Of a stretch of 64,000 nucleotides of DNA, positions 45,711-57,603 are shown piece after piece. The position numbers and the translations under genes are program-made. A model generated the notes under the pieces. The model worked only from the letters and a program-made list of their open reading frames with translations, made no database searches and was not told the DNA's origin. Positions within the stretch are counted from its first letter, which is position 1. Each line of letters opens with the position of its first letter. The DNA comes from Cronobacter malonaticus LMG 23826 (GTDB lineage: Bacteria > Pseudomonadota > Gammaproteobacteria > Enterobacterales > Enterobacteriaceae): NCBI RefSeq assembly GCF_001277215.2, contig NZ_CP013940.1:3658001-3722000 (forward strand), in the 5' to 3' direction.

Positions 45711-46262
45711 TTAGTTCGTCGCGCCGGCAGGCGGCGTCGCGTTATCCGGTTGAGCGGCAGAGCCCTGCTCGCCGCCCTCTTTCTGGTTGTCGCCGCTGTT
45801 GCTCTTATAGAGGAACTGGCCAATCAGATCTTCAAGCACCATGGCGGATTTCGTGTCCTGAATCGTGCCGCCATCCTTAAGGATAGTGGTTCCCAGCTCA
45901 GGATCTTCAAAACCGACATTCAGCGCCAGGTATTGCTCCCCCAGCAGACCGGAAGTACGAATCGCCAGCGAGCTGGTATCGGGAATATGATCGTAGCGCT
46001 GTTCGATTTCCATCTCGACGCGCGGCAGGTAGGTTTTCGGATCCAGCGTAATGTCGGAAACGCGGCCGATCACCACACCACCAATGCGTACCGGCGAGCG
46101 CGGTTTCAGGCCGCCGATATTATCAAAGGTGGCATAGAGCCGGTATGTCGGCTCGGCCCGCAGCGAAGTGACATCCGCCACTTTCAGACAAATGAACAGC
46201 GCGGCCAGCAGCGCCAGCAGCATAAAAGCGCCAACCCAAATCTCAAATTTCTTCGTTTGCAT
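45711..46262 (-). CDS. mlaD: MCE-domain substrate-binding protein MlaD
   Basis: MlaD is an inner-membrane-anchored periplasmic MCE protein that forms a hexameric ring on the transporter. The 183-residue protein has an N-terminal transmembrane helix (about 8-26) and an MCE domain (about 38-118) with the LYATFDNIGGLKPRSPVRIGG strand pair. A disordered Gly/Ala/Pro-rich tail follows from about 155. It lies three bases downstream of mlaE. Confidence 0.97.
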   Translation of the reverse strand: MQTKKFEIWVGAFMLLALLAALFICLKVADVTSLRAEPTYRLYATFDNIGGLKPRSPVRIGGVVIGRVSDITLDPKTYLPRVEMEIEQRYDHIPDTSSLAIRTSGLLGEQYLALNVGFEDPELGTTILKDGGTIQDTKSAMVLEDLIGQFLYKSNSGDNQKEGGEQGSAAQPDNATPPAGATN

Positions 46263-46265
46263 GCG

Positions 46266-47874
<1,609 letters not shown>

Positions 47875-48104
47875 CGCATCCTTTATGGTTCGCAGAGTTG
47901 TTCATAATGGCGCCAGTCGACACCGCAAAGAGGTTATTTTTACAGAATATCCCCGTATGAGGTTAGCGAAAGCTGGCATTTGTTTTACTTTTGGCCCGCA
48001 TCTGGTCAAAATTAAGAGTTTACTTCGTTCCTTAACGATCCGTATGCGCGGCCAGCAACTCAGGCACAGTGGACCGGCGATTATACCTGAAGAAAGGACT
48101 TTGC

Positions 48105-49082
48105 ATGCTTTTAGCTACGGCGCTGTTGATTATTGGTTTGCTATTGGTGGTCTATAGCGCCGATCGTCTGGTTTTCGCCGCCTCGCTACTCTGCCGCAGC
48201 CTGGGCGTGCCGCCGTTGCTGATTGGCATTACCGTGGTCGGTATCGGCACCTCTCTGCCTGAAATTATGGTTTCCGTCGCCGCCGCGCTGCATGGCGAAC
48301 CCAGTCTCGCCGTCGGTACGGCGATAGGGTCGAATATCACCAACATTCTGCTGATAGCCGGGTTAACCGCGCTGCTACGCCCGCTGGCGGCGCATTCAGC
48401 AATGCTGCGCCGCGAGCTATCCGCCATGCTGCTGGTCAGCGCGCTAGCGGGTCTGGTGCTGTGGGACGGCATGCTTACCCGCACCGAAGGGATCTGGCTG
48501 TTACTGATCGCCGCCGCCTATTTATGGTTTATCATCCGCCTCGCCCGCCGGGCTGAGCGTCAGGGCAATGACAGCCTGACGCGCGAACAGCTTGCCGAAT
48601 TGCCGCGCGAAGGCGGACGCTCGGTGGCGTTCCTCTGGCTTGGCGTGGCGCTTATTATTATGCCGATGGCCACACGCATGGTGGTGGATAACGCGACCGT
48701 GCTGGCCCAGGGTTTCGCCATCAGCGAGCTGACCGTTGGCCTGACCGCCATTGCTATCGGCACCAGCCTGCCGGAACTGGCGACCGCCATCGCGGGCGCC
48801 CGCAAAGGCGAAGACGATATCGCCATCGGCAACATTATCGGCTCGAATGTTTACAATCTGGCTATCGTGCCTGGCCTGCCCGCGCTGCTGGCACCCGGTC
48901 ATTTCGATCCGCTGGCCTTTACGCGCGATTACGGCGTTATGCTGCTAGTCAGCGTGATTTTTGTGATGCTGTGCTGGCGGCCTGAGCGGTATCTCGGTAA
49001 AAAAACCGGCGCCGGATTATTATGTGGGTTTCTCGTTTGGATGGTGATGCTGTTCTGGGCGTCGCCGCGTCTCGTTGGATGA
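48105..49082 (+). CDS. yrbG: CaCA-family sodium/calcium antiporter-like protein YrbG
   Basis: The 325-residue protein from ATG 48105 (GAAAGGA upstream) has about ten transmembrane helices and two alpha repeats with the hallmark GIGTSLPEIMVS (about 46-57) and AIGTSLPELATA in the second half. This is the signature of cation/calcium exchangers. E. coli YrbG is not functionally settled. It heads the conserved yrbG-kdsD-kdsC-lptC-lptA-lptB group; kdsD starts 14 bp after its stop. Confidence 0.94.
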   Translation: MLLATALLIIGLLLVVYSADRLVFAASLLCRSLGVPPLLIGITVVGIGTSLPEIMVSVAAALHGEPSLAVGTAIGSNITNILLIAGLTALLRPLAAHSAMLRRELSAMLLVSALAGLVLWDGMLTRTEGIWLLLIAAAYLWFIIRLARRAERQGNDSLTREQLAELPREGGRSVAFLWLGVALIIMPMATRMVVDNATVLAQGFAISELTVGLTAIAIGTSLPELATAIAGARKGEDDIAIGNIIGSNVYNLAIVPGLPALLAPGHFDPLAFTRDYGVMLLVSVIFVMLCWRPERYLGKKTGAGLLCGFLVWMVMLFWASPRLVG

Positions 49083-49096
49083 ATCGGAATCACATT

Positions 49097-50083
49097 ATGT
49101 CGCAACTAGATTTACCGCCAGGTTTTGACTTTGAACAGGCCGGGAAAGAGGTCCTGATTATTGAACGCGCAGGCCTGGAACAGCTGGATCAATACATTAA
49201 CGCCGATTTTGCCCGCGCCTGCGAAAGCATGTTCTACTGCCGTGGCAAAGTGGTCGTGATGGGCATGGGCAAATCGGGGCATATCGGTAAAAAAATGGCG
49301 GCCACGCTCGCCAGCACCGGCACCCCGTCATTCTTCGTGCATCCGGCCGAGGCGAGCCACGGCGATTTAGGCATGGTGAGCGCACAGGATATCGTGATAG
49401 CGATTTCCAATTCCGGTGAATCCAACGAAATTCTGGCACTGATCCCGGTGCTCAAACGCCTGCAGGTGCAGCTTATCTGCATGACGGGCCGCCCGGAAAG
49501 CGCGATGGCGAAAGCCGCGGATATCCACCTGTGTGTAAAAGTCCCACAGGAAGCCTGCCCGCTCGGTCTCGCGCCGACGTCCAGCACCACCGCGACGCTG
49601 GTCATGGGCGACGCGCTCGCCGTTGCGCTGCTGAAAGCGCGCGGCTTTACCGCTGAAGATTTTGCGCTCTCGCACCCAGGCGGCGCGCTCGGGCGCAAGC
49701 TGCTGCTGCGGGTAAACGATATTATGCACACCGGCGATGAAATTCCGCACGTCAGCAAAGAGGCCTCTCTGCGCGACGCGCTTCTGGAAATCACCCGCAA
49801 AAACCTTGGCATGACGGTCATTTGCGATGACCTGATGAAAATCGAAGGCGTCTTTACCGATGGCGACTTACGCCGCGTCTTTGATATGGGTGGCGATCTG
49901 CATCAGATGAAGATTGTCGATGTGATGACGCCAGGCGGTATCCGGGTGCGTCCGGGCACGCTCGCGGTCGATGCGCTTAACCTGATGCAGTCGCGTCACA
50001 TTACTTCCGTCATGGTGGCTGATGGCGACCAGTTGCGCGGTGTGATACATATGCATGATTTGCTGCGCGCAGGCGTGGTGTAA
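49097..50083 (+). CDS. kdsD: Arabinose-5-phosphate isomerase KdsD
   Basis: KdsD interconverts ribulose-5-phosphate and arabinose-5-phosphate, the first step to KDO. The 328-residue protein from ATG 49097 (MSQLDLPPGF...) has an SIS domain (about 35-185) with the active-site GMGKSGHIGKK, and two CBS domains (about 205-328). An upstream reading into yrbG is rejected by alignment to E. coli. Confidence 0.98.
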   Translation: MSQLDLPPGFDFEQAGKEVLIIERAGLEQLDQYINADFARACESMFYCRGKVVVMGMGKSGHIGKKMAATLASTGTPSFFVHPAEASHGDLGMVSAQDIVIAISNSGESNEILALIPVLKRLQVQLICMTGRPESAMAKAADIHLCVKVPQEACPLGLAPTSSTTATLVMGDALAVALLKARGFTAEDFALSHPGGALGRKLLLRVNDIMHTGDEIPHVSKEASLRDALLEITRKNLGMTVICDDLMKIEGVFTDGDLRRVFDMGGDLHQMKIVDVMTPGGIRVRPGTLAVDALNLMQSRHITSVMVADGDQLRGVIHMHDLLRAGVV

Positions 50084-50098
50084 CAAAGGAAAGGTTTA

Positions 50099-50665
50099 AT
50101 GAGTAACCCTGATGGCGTTCTCTCCACCTGCTACGGGCCGGTGAGCGCGCAGGTCATTGAGCGGGCGGCGCACATCCGCCTGCTGATTCTGGATGTCGAC
50201 GGTGTGATGTCCGACGGCCTGATTTACATGGGTAACAGCGGCGAAGAGCTGAAAGCCTTCAACGTGCGCGACGGCTACGGCATTCGCTGCGCGCTGACGT
50301 CCGGCATTGAGGTCGCGATTATCACCGGCCGTAAAGCAAAACTGCTGGAAGACCGCTGCGAGACGCTCGGCATTACGCATCTTTACCAGGGGCAGTCCGA
50401 TAAGCTCATCGCTTACCGTCAACTGCTGGAAAAACTGGCGCTTGCTCCAGAAAATGTCGCCTATGTGGGCGATGATTTAATTGACTGGCCGGTCATGGCG
50501 CAGGTCGGGCTGAGCGTCGCGGTGGCGGATGCGCATCCGCTACTCACGCCGAAAGCCAATTACGTCACGCGCATTGCTGGCGGGCGCGGCGCGGTGCGCG
50601 AAGTGTGCGACCTTCTGCTGCTGGCGCAGGGAAAACTAGATGAGGCCATAGGGCAATCCATATGA
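50099..50665 (+). CDS. kdsC: 3-deoxy-manno-octulosonate-8-phosphatase KdsC
   Basis: KdsC hydrolyses KDO-8-phosphate to KDO for the LPS inner core. The 188-residue HAD phosphatase has motif I LDVDGVMSDG (nucleophile and acid Asp), the Thr motif ITGRKA and motif IV YVGDDLIDWPVM. It forms a tetramer and lacks a cap domain in the known family. Its TGA overlaps the lptC ATG (ATGA). Confidence 0.98.
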   Translation: MSNPDGVLSTCYGPVSAQVIERAAHIRLLILDVDGVMSDGLIYMGNSGEELKAFNVRDGYGIRCALTSGIEVAIITGRKAKLLEDRCETLGITHLYQGQSDKLIAYRQLLEKLALAPENVAYVGDDLIDWPVMAQVGLSVAVADAHPLLTPKANYVTRIAGGRGAVREVCDLLLLAQGKLDEAIGQSI

Positions 50666-51237
50666 GTAAGACCAGACGCTGGGTCATTATCCTGCTGGCG
50701 CTGGCCGCGCTGGTGCTGATTGGCATTAACGTGGCCGATCAGGATGAAAGCGGGCCGACGACGGTAAACAGCAACGAGCCGACATACCAGAGCGAGCAGT
50801 CGAATACGGTGGTCTATAGCCCGGAAGGCGCGCTCAACTACCGCCTGATCGCGCAGCACGTCGAATATTTTTCTGACGACGGCGTCTCCTGGTTTACGCA
50901 GCCCGTGATGACCACCTTCGATACCAATAAAGTGCCGACCTGGTCGGTCAAGGCGGATCGTGCCAAACTGACCAATGACAGGATGCTCTATCTGACCGGT
51001 CATGTGGAAGTGAACGCGCTGACGCCAGATTCACAGTTACGCAAAATTACGACCGACAAGGCGGAGATCAACCTGGTCACCCAGGACGTTACCTCTGATA
51101 CGCTTGTTACTCTTTACGGCACCAGCTTTAATTCCAGCGGCCTGAAAATGCGCGGGAACCTTCGCAGCAAAAATGCCGAGCTGATAGAAAAGGTTAGAAC
51201 CTCCTATGAAATCCAGAATAAACAAACTCAGCCTTAA
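50662..51237 (+). CDS. lptC: LPS export protein LptC
   Basis: LptC is a bitopic inner-membrane protein that takes LPS from LptB2FG and hands it to LptA. The 191-residue protein has one N-terminal transmembrane helix (about 7-25) followed by a periplasmic beta-jellyroll. Its last 32 bp overlap the start of lptA, as in E. coli, so the two are co-translated. Confidence 0.97.
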   Translation: MSKTRRWVIILLALAALVLIGINVADQDESGPTTVNSNEPTYQSEQSNTVVYSPEGALNYRLIAQHVEYFSDDGVSWFTQPVMTTFDTNKVPTWSVKADRAKLTNDRMLYLTGHVEVNALTPDSQLRKITTDKAEINLVTQDVTSDTLVTLYGTSFNSSGLKMRGNLRSKNAELIEKVRTSYEIQNKQTQP

Positions 51238-51763
51238 TCTCGTACTCACCAGTACGCTGCTGGCGGCAGGCTTCCCGGCGTTCGCGCTGACGGGCGATAC
51301 CGAACAGCCTATCCACATTGAATCTGACCAGCAGTCGCTGGACATGCAGGGTAACGTGGTCACGTTTACCGGCAACGTCGTCGTGACCCAGGGCTCGATT
51401 AAAATCAACGCGGATAAAGTCGTCGTGACGCGCCCTGGCGGCGAGAAAGGCAAAGAAGTGATTGACGGCTACGGCAATCCGGCCACGTTCTATCAGATGC
51501 AGGACAACGGCAAGCCGGTGAAAGGTCATGCCGCCAAAATGCACTACGAGCTGCAAAACGACTTTGTGGTGCTGACCGGCAACGCCTACCTTGAGCAGCT
51601 CGACAGCAATATCAAAGGCGACAAAATCACTTATCTCGTAAAAGAGCAGAAAATGCAGGCGTTCAGCGAGAAAGGCAAACGCGTCACCACCGTACTGGTG
51701 CCGTCGCAGTTGCAAAATAAAGATGGTACCTCACAGGCGCCAGCCCAGAACAAGAGTAACTAA
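51206..51763 (+). CDS. lptA: LPS transport periplasmic bridge protein LptA
   Basis: LptA polymerises its beta-jellyroll into the periplasmic bridge for LPS. The 185-residue protein has a signal peptide ending near FPAFA (residue 27) and an OstA-like domain (about 35-150) beginning HIESDQQSLDMQGNVVTF. The ATG at 51206 with AACCTCC upstream lies inside lptC. In E. coli a sigma-E promoter lies upstream of lptA; not identified here. Confidence 0.98.
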   Translation: MKSRINKLSLNLVLTSTLLAAGFPAFALTGDTEQPIHIESDQQSLDMQGNVVTFTGNVVVTQGSIKINADKVVVTRPGGEKGKEVIDGYGNPATFYQMQDNGKPVKGHAAKMHYELQNDFVVLTGNAYLEQLDSNIKGDKITYLVKEQKMQAFSEKGKRVTTVLVPSQLQNKDGTSQAPAQNKSN

Positions 51764-51769
51764 ACCCTT

Positions 51770-52495
51770 ATGGCAACACTCATTGCGAAACACCTGGCGA
51801 AAGCCTACAAAGGCCGCCGCGTAGTGGAAGATGTCAGCCTGACGGTGAATTCAGGCGAGATTGTCGGCCTGCTTGGCCCGAACGGCGCAGGTAAAACCAC
51901 GACATTCTATATGGTGGTGGGCATCGTGCCGCGCGACGCGGGCGATATCATCATTGATGATGAAAATATCAGTCTGCTGCCACTGCACGCCCGCGCGCGT
52001 CGCGGTATCGGCTATCTGCCGCAGGAGGCGTCGATCTTCCGCCGCCTGAGCGTCTATGACAACCTGATGGCCGTCCTGCAGATTCGCGACGATCTCAGCA
52101 CCGAGCAGCGTGAAGATCGCGCCAAAGAGCTGATGGAAGAGTTCCACATCGACCATCTGCGCGACAGCCTCGGTCAGTCGCTTTCCGGCGGTGAACGCCG
52201 TCGCGTCGAGATCGCCCGCGCGCTGGCCGCGAACCCAAAATTTATCCTGCTGGATGAACCCTTCGCCGGCGTCGACCCGATTTCGGTTATCGACATCAAA
52301 CGCATTATCGAGCATCTGCGCGACAGCGGCCTCGGCGTGCTGATTACCGACCACAACGTGCGTGAGACGCTGGCCGTCTGCGAACGCGCCTACATCGTAA
52401 GCCAGGGCCACCTTATCGCCCACGGCACGCCTGATGAAATCCTGCAGGACGAACAGGTTAAACGCGTATACCTTGGGGAAGAGTTCAGACTCTGA
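51770..52495 (+). CDS. lptB: LPS export ABC transporter ATPase LptB
   Basis: LptB powers LPS extraction with LptFG. The 241-residue ATPase shows Walker [10 protein letters not shown]-loop YLPQEASIF, signature [15 protein letters not shown], Walker [14 protein letters not shown] and the H-loop TDHN. It starts six bases after lptA. rpoN follows after 95 bp. Confidence 0.98.
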   Translation: MATLIAKHLAKAYKGRRVVEDVSLTVNSGEIVGLLGPNGAGKTTTFYMVVGIVPRDAGDIIIDDENISLLPLHARARRGIGYLPQEASIFRRLSVYDNLMAVLQIRDDLSTEQREDRAKELMEEFHIDHLRDSLGQSLSGGERRRVEIARALAANPKFILLDEPFAGVDPISVIDIKRIIEHLRDSGLGVLITDHNVRETLAVCERAYIVSQGHLIAHGTPDEILQDEQVKRVYLGEEFRL

Positions 52496-52590
52496 TAGGG
52501 TAGAGCAACAGGCAGAAACGGCGCGCGACCCGGCGCGCCCTGCCGCACAGGTCATTTTGACGTTTACACCTGAGGATTTTTGCTCTGAAT

Positions 52591-54030
52591 ATGAAGCAAG
52601 GTTTGCAACTAAGGCTTAGCCAACAGCTCGCCATGACGCCGCAGTTGCAGCAGGCCATTCGCTTGTTGCAATTGTCCACGCTGGAGCTTCAGCAGGAGCT
52701 GCAACAGGCGCTGGAGAGTAATCCCCTGCTTGAACAAACCGACATTCACGACGAAATTGCCACTCAGGAAACGCAGGACAGCGAAGGGCTGGACACCGCC
52801 GAAGCGCTGGAGCAAAAAGAGATGCCGGACGAGCTGCCGCTTGACGCCAGCTGGGACGAAATCTACACCGCGGGCACGCCTTCAGGCACCGGCACCGACT
52901 ATATCGACGACGAACTTCCTGTCTACCAGGGCGAAACCACCCAGAGCCTGCAGGATTACCTGATGTGGCAGGTGGAGCTGACGCCGTTTTCCGATACCGA
53001 TCGCGCCATTGCCACAGCGATCGTCGATGCGGTGGACGACACTGGCTACCTCACCGTGACGGTGCAGGATATTCTCGACGGCATGGGCGACAGCGATGGC
53101 GATATCGGCCTCGAAGAGATCGAAGCCGTGCTTAAGCGCGTTCAGCGTTTCGATCCGGTTGGCGTCGCCGCCCGGGATCTGCGCGACTGCCTGTTGATCC
53201 AGCTCTCGCAGTTTAGCGCCGAAACGCCTTTTCTTGCGCAGGCGCGCCAGATAGTGAGCGATCACCTTGACCTTCTGGCCAACCATGATTTCCGCAGCCT
53301 GATGCGCGTCACGCGCCTTAAAGAAGATGTGCTCAAAGAAGCGGTCAATCTGATCCAGTCACTCGATCCGCGCCCCGGCCAGTCGATCCAGACCGGCGAG
53401 CCGGAATATGTTATTCCCGATGTCCTGGTGCGCAAGCATAACGGCCGCTGGACGGTCGAGCTTAACGCCGACAGTATTCCCCGGCTCAAAATCAATCAGC
53501 AGTACGCCGCCATGTCGGGCAGCGCGCGTAATGAATCCGACAGCCAGTTCATCCGCAGCAATCTCCAGGAAGCCAGATGGCTTATCAAAAGCCTGGAGAG
53601 CCGTAACGACACGCTGCTGCGCGTCAGCCGCTGTATCGTCGAACAGCAGCAGGCGTTCTTTGAACAGGGCGAAGAGTATATGAAGCCGATGGTGCTGGCG
53701 GATATCGCGCAGGCGGTCGAGATGCACGAATCCACCATCTCGCGCGTCACCACGCAAAAATATCTGCACAGCCCGCGCGGCATCTTTGAATTAAAGTATT
53801 TTTTCTCAAGCCACGTGAACACCGAGGGCGGCGGCGAAGCCTCGTCCACGGCCATCCGCGCGCTGGTGAAAAAGTTGATTGCAGCGGAAAACCCCGCGAA
53901 ACCCTTAAGCGACAGCAAGCTAACGTCTATGCTGTCAGAACAGGGGATCATGGTGGCCCGCCGTACCGTTGCGAAGTATCGAGAATCTTTATCCATACCG
54001 CCGTCAAACCAGCGCAAACAGCTGGTCTGA
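52591..54030 (+). CDS. rpoN: RNA polymerase sigma-54 factor
   Basis: Sigma-54 directs polymerase to -24/-12 promoters for nitrogen and other regulons and needs AAA+ activators. The 479-residue protein (477 in E. coli) has region I with the Gln/Leu-rich [20 protein letters not shown], an acidic region II (about 55-120), the core-binding domain, the HTH and the RpoN box [10 protein letters not shown] near the C-terminus. It is followed by hpf, ptsN, rapZ and npr, the classic rpoN cluster. Confidence 0.99.
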   Translation: MKQGLQLRLSQQLAMTPQLQQAIRLLQLSTLELQQELQQALESNPLLEQTDIHDEIATQETQDSEGLDTAEALEQKEMPDELPLDASWDEIYTAGTPSGTGTDYIDDELPVYQGETTQSLQDYLMWQVELTPFSDTDRAIATAIVDAVDDTGYLTVTVQDILDGMGDSDGDIGLEEIEAVLKRVQRFDPVGVAARDLRDCLLIQLSQFSAETPFLAQARQIVSDHLDLLANHDFRSLMRVTRLKEDVLKEAVNLIQSLDPRPGQSIQTGEPEYVIPDVLVRKHNGRWTVELNADSIPRLKINQQYAAMSGSARNESDSQFIRSNLQEARWLIKSLESRNDTLLRVSRCIVEQQQAFFEQGEEYMKPMVLADIAQAVEMHESTISRVTTQKYLHSPRGIFELKYFFSSHVNTEGGGEASSTAIRALVKKLIAAENPAKPLSDSKLTSMLSEQGIMVARRTVAKYRESLSIPPSNQRKQLV

Positions 54031-54052
54031 CTCAACCGATAAGGAAGACACT

Positions 54053-54340
54053 ATGCAGCTCAACATCACAGGACATAACGTCGAAATCACTGAAGCGTTG
54101 CGCGAGTTCGTTAACACCAAGTTCGCCAAGCTGGAGCAGTATTTCGAAAGGATTAACCAGGTCTATATTGTGCTGAAGGTGGAAAAGGTGACGCAGGTCG
54201 CCGACGCCACCCTGCATGTGAACGGCGGGGAGCTGCATGCCAGTTCGGAAGGGCAGGATATGTACGCCGCTATTGACGGTTTGATTGATAAACTGGCGCG
54301 GCAGCTCACTAAACATAAAGATAAACTGAAACAACATTAA
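54053..54340 (+). CDS. hpf: Ribosome hibernation promoting factor HPF (short form)
   Basis: HPF binds the 30S mRNA channel and promotes 100S dimers with RMF in stationary phase. The 95-residue protein from ATG 54053 (MQLNITGHNVEIT...) is the short gamma-proteobacterial form, a single beta-alpha-beta domain. It lies 22 bp after rpoN; AAGGAAG is the upstream ribosome site. Confidence 0.98.
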   Translation: MQLNITGHNVEITEALREFVNTKFAKLEQYFERINQVYIVLKVEKVTQVADATLHVNGGELHASSEGQDMYAAIDGLIDKLARQLTKHKDKLKQH

Positions 54341-54422
54341 TTGTCCGGGCGTTTCGCTGGGACATCGGCGGCTCGCGGCCCGTGCCGTGAGCCGTCGCAC
54401 CAGAAAACGCTTAGGTGAAATT

Positions 54423-54908
54423 ATGATGAATAATGATTCGGCTCTGCCATTGAGCAATGTTTTGAACCAGGAATGCACCCGCAGCGGCGTACACTGCCAG
54501 AGCAAAAAGCGCGCCCTGGAAATTATCAGCGAGCTGGCGGCAAAGCAGCTCAGCCTGCCGCCTCAGGTCGTTTTTGAAGCGATTCTCACCCGTGAGCGGA
54601 TGGGCAGCACCGGTATCGGCAACGGCATCGCCATTCCTCACGGCAAGCTCGAAGAAGATACGCTGCGCGCCGTTGGCGTTTTCGTCCAGCTCGAAACGCC
54701 TATCCCTTTCGACGCCATTGATAACCAGCCCGTCGATCTACTCTTTGCGCTGCTGGTGCCGGCGGATCAAACCAAAACGCATCTGCATACGCTCTCTCTG
54801 GTGGCGAAGCGGCTGGCGGACAAAACGATTTGCCGCCGCCTGCGCGCCGCGCAAAGCGATGAGGAGCTTTACCAGATAATCACTGAAACCAGTGAAGAGA
54901 ATGAATGA
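54423..54908 (+). CDS. ptsN: Nitrogen PTS enzyme IIA (EIIA-Ntr)
   Basis: PtsN is the phospho-accepting end of the nitrogen PTS and, unphosphorylated, regulates K+ uptake and KdpD, among other targets. The 161-residue protein has the phosphorylated His73 in IPHGK, at the E. coli position if the ATG at 54423 is used (AGGTG upstream). An ATG one codon later is also possible. It is part of the rpoN-hpf-ptsN-rapZ-npr set. Confidence 0.97.
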   Translation: MMNNDSALPLSNVLNQECTRSGVHCQSKKRALEIISELAAKQLSLPPQVVFEAILTRERMGSTGIGNGIAIPHGKLEEDTLRAVGVFVQLETPIPFDAIDNQPVDLLFALLVPADQTKTHLHTLSLVAKRLADKTICRRLRAAQSDEELYQIITETSEENE

Positions 54909-54972
54909 CCGTGCCGACAGGCACAATCCAGGAGGCACCGGTTACCCGGTCTGAAGTGTGGAGAAACAGCAG

Positions 54973-55827
54973 ATGGTTCTGATGATCGTCAGTGGACGTT
55001 CAGGGTCAGGGAAATCGGTCGCCCTGCGTGCACTGGAAGATATGGGGTTCTACTGCGTCGATAATCTGCCTGTCGTGCTGCTGCCAGAACTGGCGCGCAC
55101 GCTTTCAGAAAGGCAGATATCCGCCGCGGTGAGCATTGATGTCCGTAATATGCCGGAATCCCCGGAGGTGTTTGAGCAGGCGATGAACAACCTGCCGGAC
55201 GCGTTCTCTCCGCAACTGCTGTTCCTCGACGCCGATCGCAACACGCTTATCCGCCGCTACAGCGATACGCGTCGTCTGCATCCGCTCTCCAGCAAAAATT
55301 TGTCGCTGGAAAGCGCCATCGATGAAGAAAACGATCTGCTGGAGCCGCTGCGCTCGCGTGCGGATCTGATTGTCGATACCTCGGAAATGTCGGTGCATGA
55401 GCTGGCAGAGATGCTACGTACGCGCCTTCTTGGCAAGCGCGAGCGCGAACTCACAATGGTGTTTGAGTCGTTCGGTTTTAAACACGGTATTCCTATCGAT
55501 GCCGATTACGTTTTCGACGTGCGTTTCCTGCCGAACCCGCACTGGGACCCGAAACTGCGCCCGATGACCGGCCTCGATAAGCCCGTCGCGGCATTTCTCG
55601 ATCGCCATACCGAAGTGCATAACTTCATCTACCAGACCCGCAGCTACCTGGAACTCTGGCTGCCCATGCTGGAAACCAACAACCGCAGCTATCTGACCGT
55701 CGCGATTGGCTGCACCGGCGGTAAACACCGCTCTGTCTATATCGCCGAACAGCTGGCGGATTACTTCCGTTCGCGCGGCAAAAACGTTCAGTCCCGCCAT
55801 CGCACGCTGGAAAAACGCAAATCATGA
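54973..55827 (+). CDS. rapZ: RNase adapter protein RapZ
   Basis: RapZ binds GlmZ sRNA and presents it to RNase E, thereby setting glmS expression. It senses glucosamine-6-phosphate. The 284-residue protein has Walker A GRSGSGKS (residues 8-15), the Walker B-like LLFLDAD, and the C-terminal RNA-binding domain with [10 protein letters not shown] and a basic tail [10 protein letters not shown]. The ATG at 54973 reproduces E. coli length; GTG 54958 is a longer alternative. Its TGA overlaps the npr ATG. Confidence 0.98.
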   Translation: MVLMIVSGRSGSGKSVALRALEDMGFYCVDNLPVVLLPELARTLSERQISAAVSIDVRNMPESPEVFEQAMNNLPDAFSPQLLFLDADRNTLIRRYSDTRRLHPLSSKNLSLESAIDEENDLLEPLRSRADLIVDTSEMSVHELAEMLRTRLLGKRERELTMVFESFGFKHGIPIDADYVFDVRFLPNPHWDPKLRPMTGLDKPVAAFLDRHTEVHNFIYQTRSYLELWLPMLETNNRSYLTVAIGCTGGKHRSVYIAEQLADYFRSRGKNVQSRHRTLEKRKS

Positions 55828-56096
55828 CCGTAAAACAGACTGTTGAAATCACCAACAAGCTCGGGATGCACGCCCGCCCGGCCATGAAACTTTTTGAGCT
55901 GGTGCAGAGCTTTGATGCGGAAGTATTGCTGCGTAATGAAGCGGGCACGGAAGCGGAAGCCAGCAGCGTTATCGCCTTGCTGATGCTGGATTCCGCCCAG
56001 GGCGGGCATATTGAAATTGAAGCCACCGGCCCGCAGGAAAAAGAAGCGCTGGCGGCCGTCATCGCGCTGTTTAACGCAGGCTTTGACGAAGACTGA
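55824..56096 (+). CDS. npr: Nitrogen PTS phosphocarrier protein NPr
   Basis: NPr (PtsO) carries phosphate from EI-Ntr (PtsP) to PtsN. The 90-residue HPr-like protein has the phosphorylated His16 in GMHARPA and the regulatory-site region [13 protein letters not shown]. The ATG overlaps the rapZ stop (ATGA). It converges on mtgA with 11 bp between stop codons; E. coli has yrbL in this gap. Confidence 0.98.
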   Translation: MTVKQTVEITNKLGMHARPAMKLFELVQSFDAEVLLRNEAGTEAEASSVIALLMLDSAQGGHIEIEATGPQEKEALAAVIALFNAGFDED

Positions 56097-56107
56097 CCGC
56101 CCTGCCC

Positions 56108-56833
56108 TCAGCGCAGCTTATGCTGCGCCATAAACGATTCTCCACCGAGCTGGCGCATCTGGCGCAAAATCCACTGCTGGCGCGCACGCACGTAGCCTGA
56201 CGGCGCACTCGCCTTATAGCGTAGCGGATTTGGCAACACCGCCGCCAGCAGCGCCGCTTCGGATGCCGACAGACGGCTGGCGGGCTTGTTGAAATAGCGC
56301 TGTGACGCCTCTTCCACGCCAAACACGCCGTCGCCGAACTCCGCGATATTGAGATAGACCGTCAGTATACGGCGCTTGCTCCAGACGGTTTCGATACCGA
56401 GCGTTAAGCCCGCCTCCAGCCCTTTACGCAGCCAGCTGCGTCCGTCCCATAAAAACAGGTTTTTAGCCGTTTGCTGCGACAGCGTGGATGCCCCGCGGAT
56501 GCGGCGGCTGTTCTCGTTATGCGCGACGGCTTGCTGAATCGCCGCCATGTCAAAGCCCCAGTGCTCCGGGAACGTCTGATCTTCCGCCGCGATCACCGCA
56601 AGCCCCATCCAGGGCGAAATCTCATCCATGCTCACCCAGTCGGAGTGCGCCACGTAGCCAAAATCGCCGCTAAACCACGCGGAGAACTGCCGTTCGACCA
56701 TGACCGCCGAAAACGGCACCGGCATCACGCTGAACAGCAGAATGCCCGCGATCCAGACGCCGAGCACCGCCAGAACCGCGCGTAGCGCCAGCCGACGCAG
56801 GCGAACAAACAGCGAGCCGCGCGCTTTACTCAT
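56108..56833 (-). CDS. mtgA: Monofunctional peptidoglycan glycosyltransferase
   Basis: MtgA polymerises lipid II into glycan strands. The 241-residue protein has one N-terminal transmembrane helix (about 18-38) and a GT51 domain with the catalytic-Glu motif [17 protein letters not shown], the [16 protein letters not shown] motif and the [10 protein letters not shown] motif. I chose ATG 56833, which overlaps the elbB stop (ATGA), over a GTG two codons upstream. Confidence 0.97.
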   Translation of the reverse strand: MSKARGSLFVRLRRLALRAVLAVLGVWIAGILLFSVMPVPFSAVMVERQFSAWFSGDFGYVAHSDWVSMDEISPWMGLAVIAAEDQTFPEHWGFDMAAIQQAVAHNENSRRIRGASTLSQQTAKNLFLWDGRSWLRKGLEAGLTLGIETVWSKRRILTVYLNIAEFGDGVFGVEEASQRYFNKPASRLSASEAALLAAVLPNPLRYKASAPSGYVRARQQWILRQMRQLGGESFMAQHKLR

Positions 56834-57483
56834 TCGCACATCGCCACCAGGCGCGCCACCAGCTTCTCAATGCCTGCCGCCGCTTCGTCGATGCTTTCCG
56901 CCAGCATATAAGCGGGCGTGGTCAGCACTTTGTTGTCTTCATCGACCACAATATCGTCCACCGGGCACGGCACATGTTCGCCCCCCATCTCTTCCACCAG
57001 TTCGGCGGTATCGATATCGGTGCCGATGGTCAGTCGCAGAGGCGCGGCGATAATTTTCGGCAGCATCGCGGGCGCGATACAGATAAAGCCGAGCGGTTTA
57101 CCGGCTTCATGCATCGTGCGCGCCAGCGCCAGAAGCGCCGGGTCAACCGAACATTCGCTGCCGCGCGTGGCAAAATCGCACAGGTTTTTGGCCGCGCCAA
57201 ATCCGCCAGGCACCACCAGCGCATCGAGTTCTTCCGCGCGCGCCTGTTCCAGCGGCGTTATTTTACCGCGGGCGATGCGGGCCGCCTCAACGAGCACATT
57301 ACGCGTCTCGCCTGTCGGTTCACCCGTGACGTGATTAATCACGTCCGCTTGTGGTTTATCAGGCGCAAAGCAGACCGCCTGCGCGCCATTGCGGGCCAGC
57401 GCCAGCAGGGTAATTACCGCTTCATGAATTTCTGAACCGTCATAAACGCCGCAACCGCTTAAAACCACTCCGATTTTTTTCAT
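56830..57483 (-). CDS. elbB: DJ-1/PfpI superfamily protein ElbB (isoprenoid-related, glyoxalase-like)
   Basis: The 217-residue protein has a DJ-1-type fold with the nucleophile-elbow Cys in FICIAPAM. It was linked in E. coli to isoprenoid synthesis (enhancing lycopene) and reported to have glyoxalase activity. Its physiological role is not firm. It starts at ATG 57483 with AAGGATAAATC upstream and is followed by mtgA with a 4-bp overlap. The intergenic space upstream holds arcZ on the other strand. Confidence 0.95.
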   Translation of the reverse strand: MKKIGVVLSGCGVYDGSEIHEAVITLLALARNGAQAVCFAPDKPQADVINHVTGEPTGETRNVLVEAARIARGKITPLEQARAEELDALVVPGGFGAAKNLCDFATRGSECSVDPALLALARTMHEAGKPLGFICIAPAMLPKIIAAPLRLTIGTDIDTAELVEEMGGEHVPCPVDDIVVDEDNKVLTTPAYMLAESIDEAAAGIEKLVARLVAMCE

Positions 57484-57523
57484 GATTTATCCTTACGTTA
57501 AGCCGTTGAAACTTTGAGTAAAA

Positions 57524-57539
57524 TGTTATTTAAACGTTA
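57524..57539. promoter_or_regulatory. ArcA-type direct repeat between elbB and arcZ
   Basis: TGTTA-TTTAAA-CGTTA is two ArcA half-sites spaced 11 bp start to start, about 65 bp upstream of the predicted arcZ start and 41 bp upstream of elbB. ArcA~P represses arcZ in E. coli under low oxygen, so this fits a feedback loop with arcB next door. Site inferred from pattern only. Confidence 0.6.
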
Positions 57540-57603
57540 TGCTTCACACATTTTACTGATTCACATAACAAATCATTTAAGATTTGCTATCTTATGTACG
57601 AGC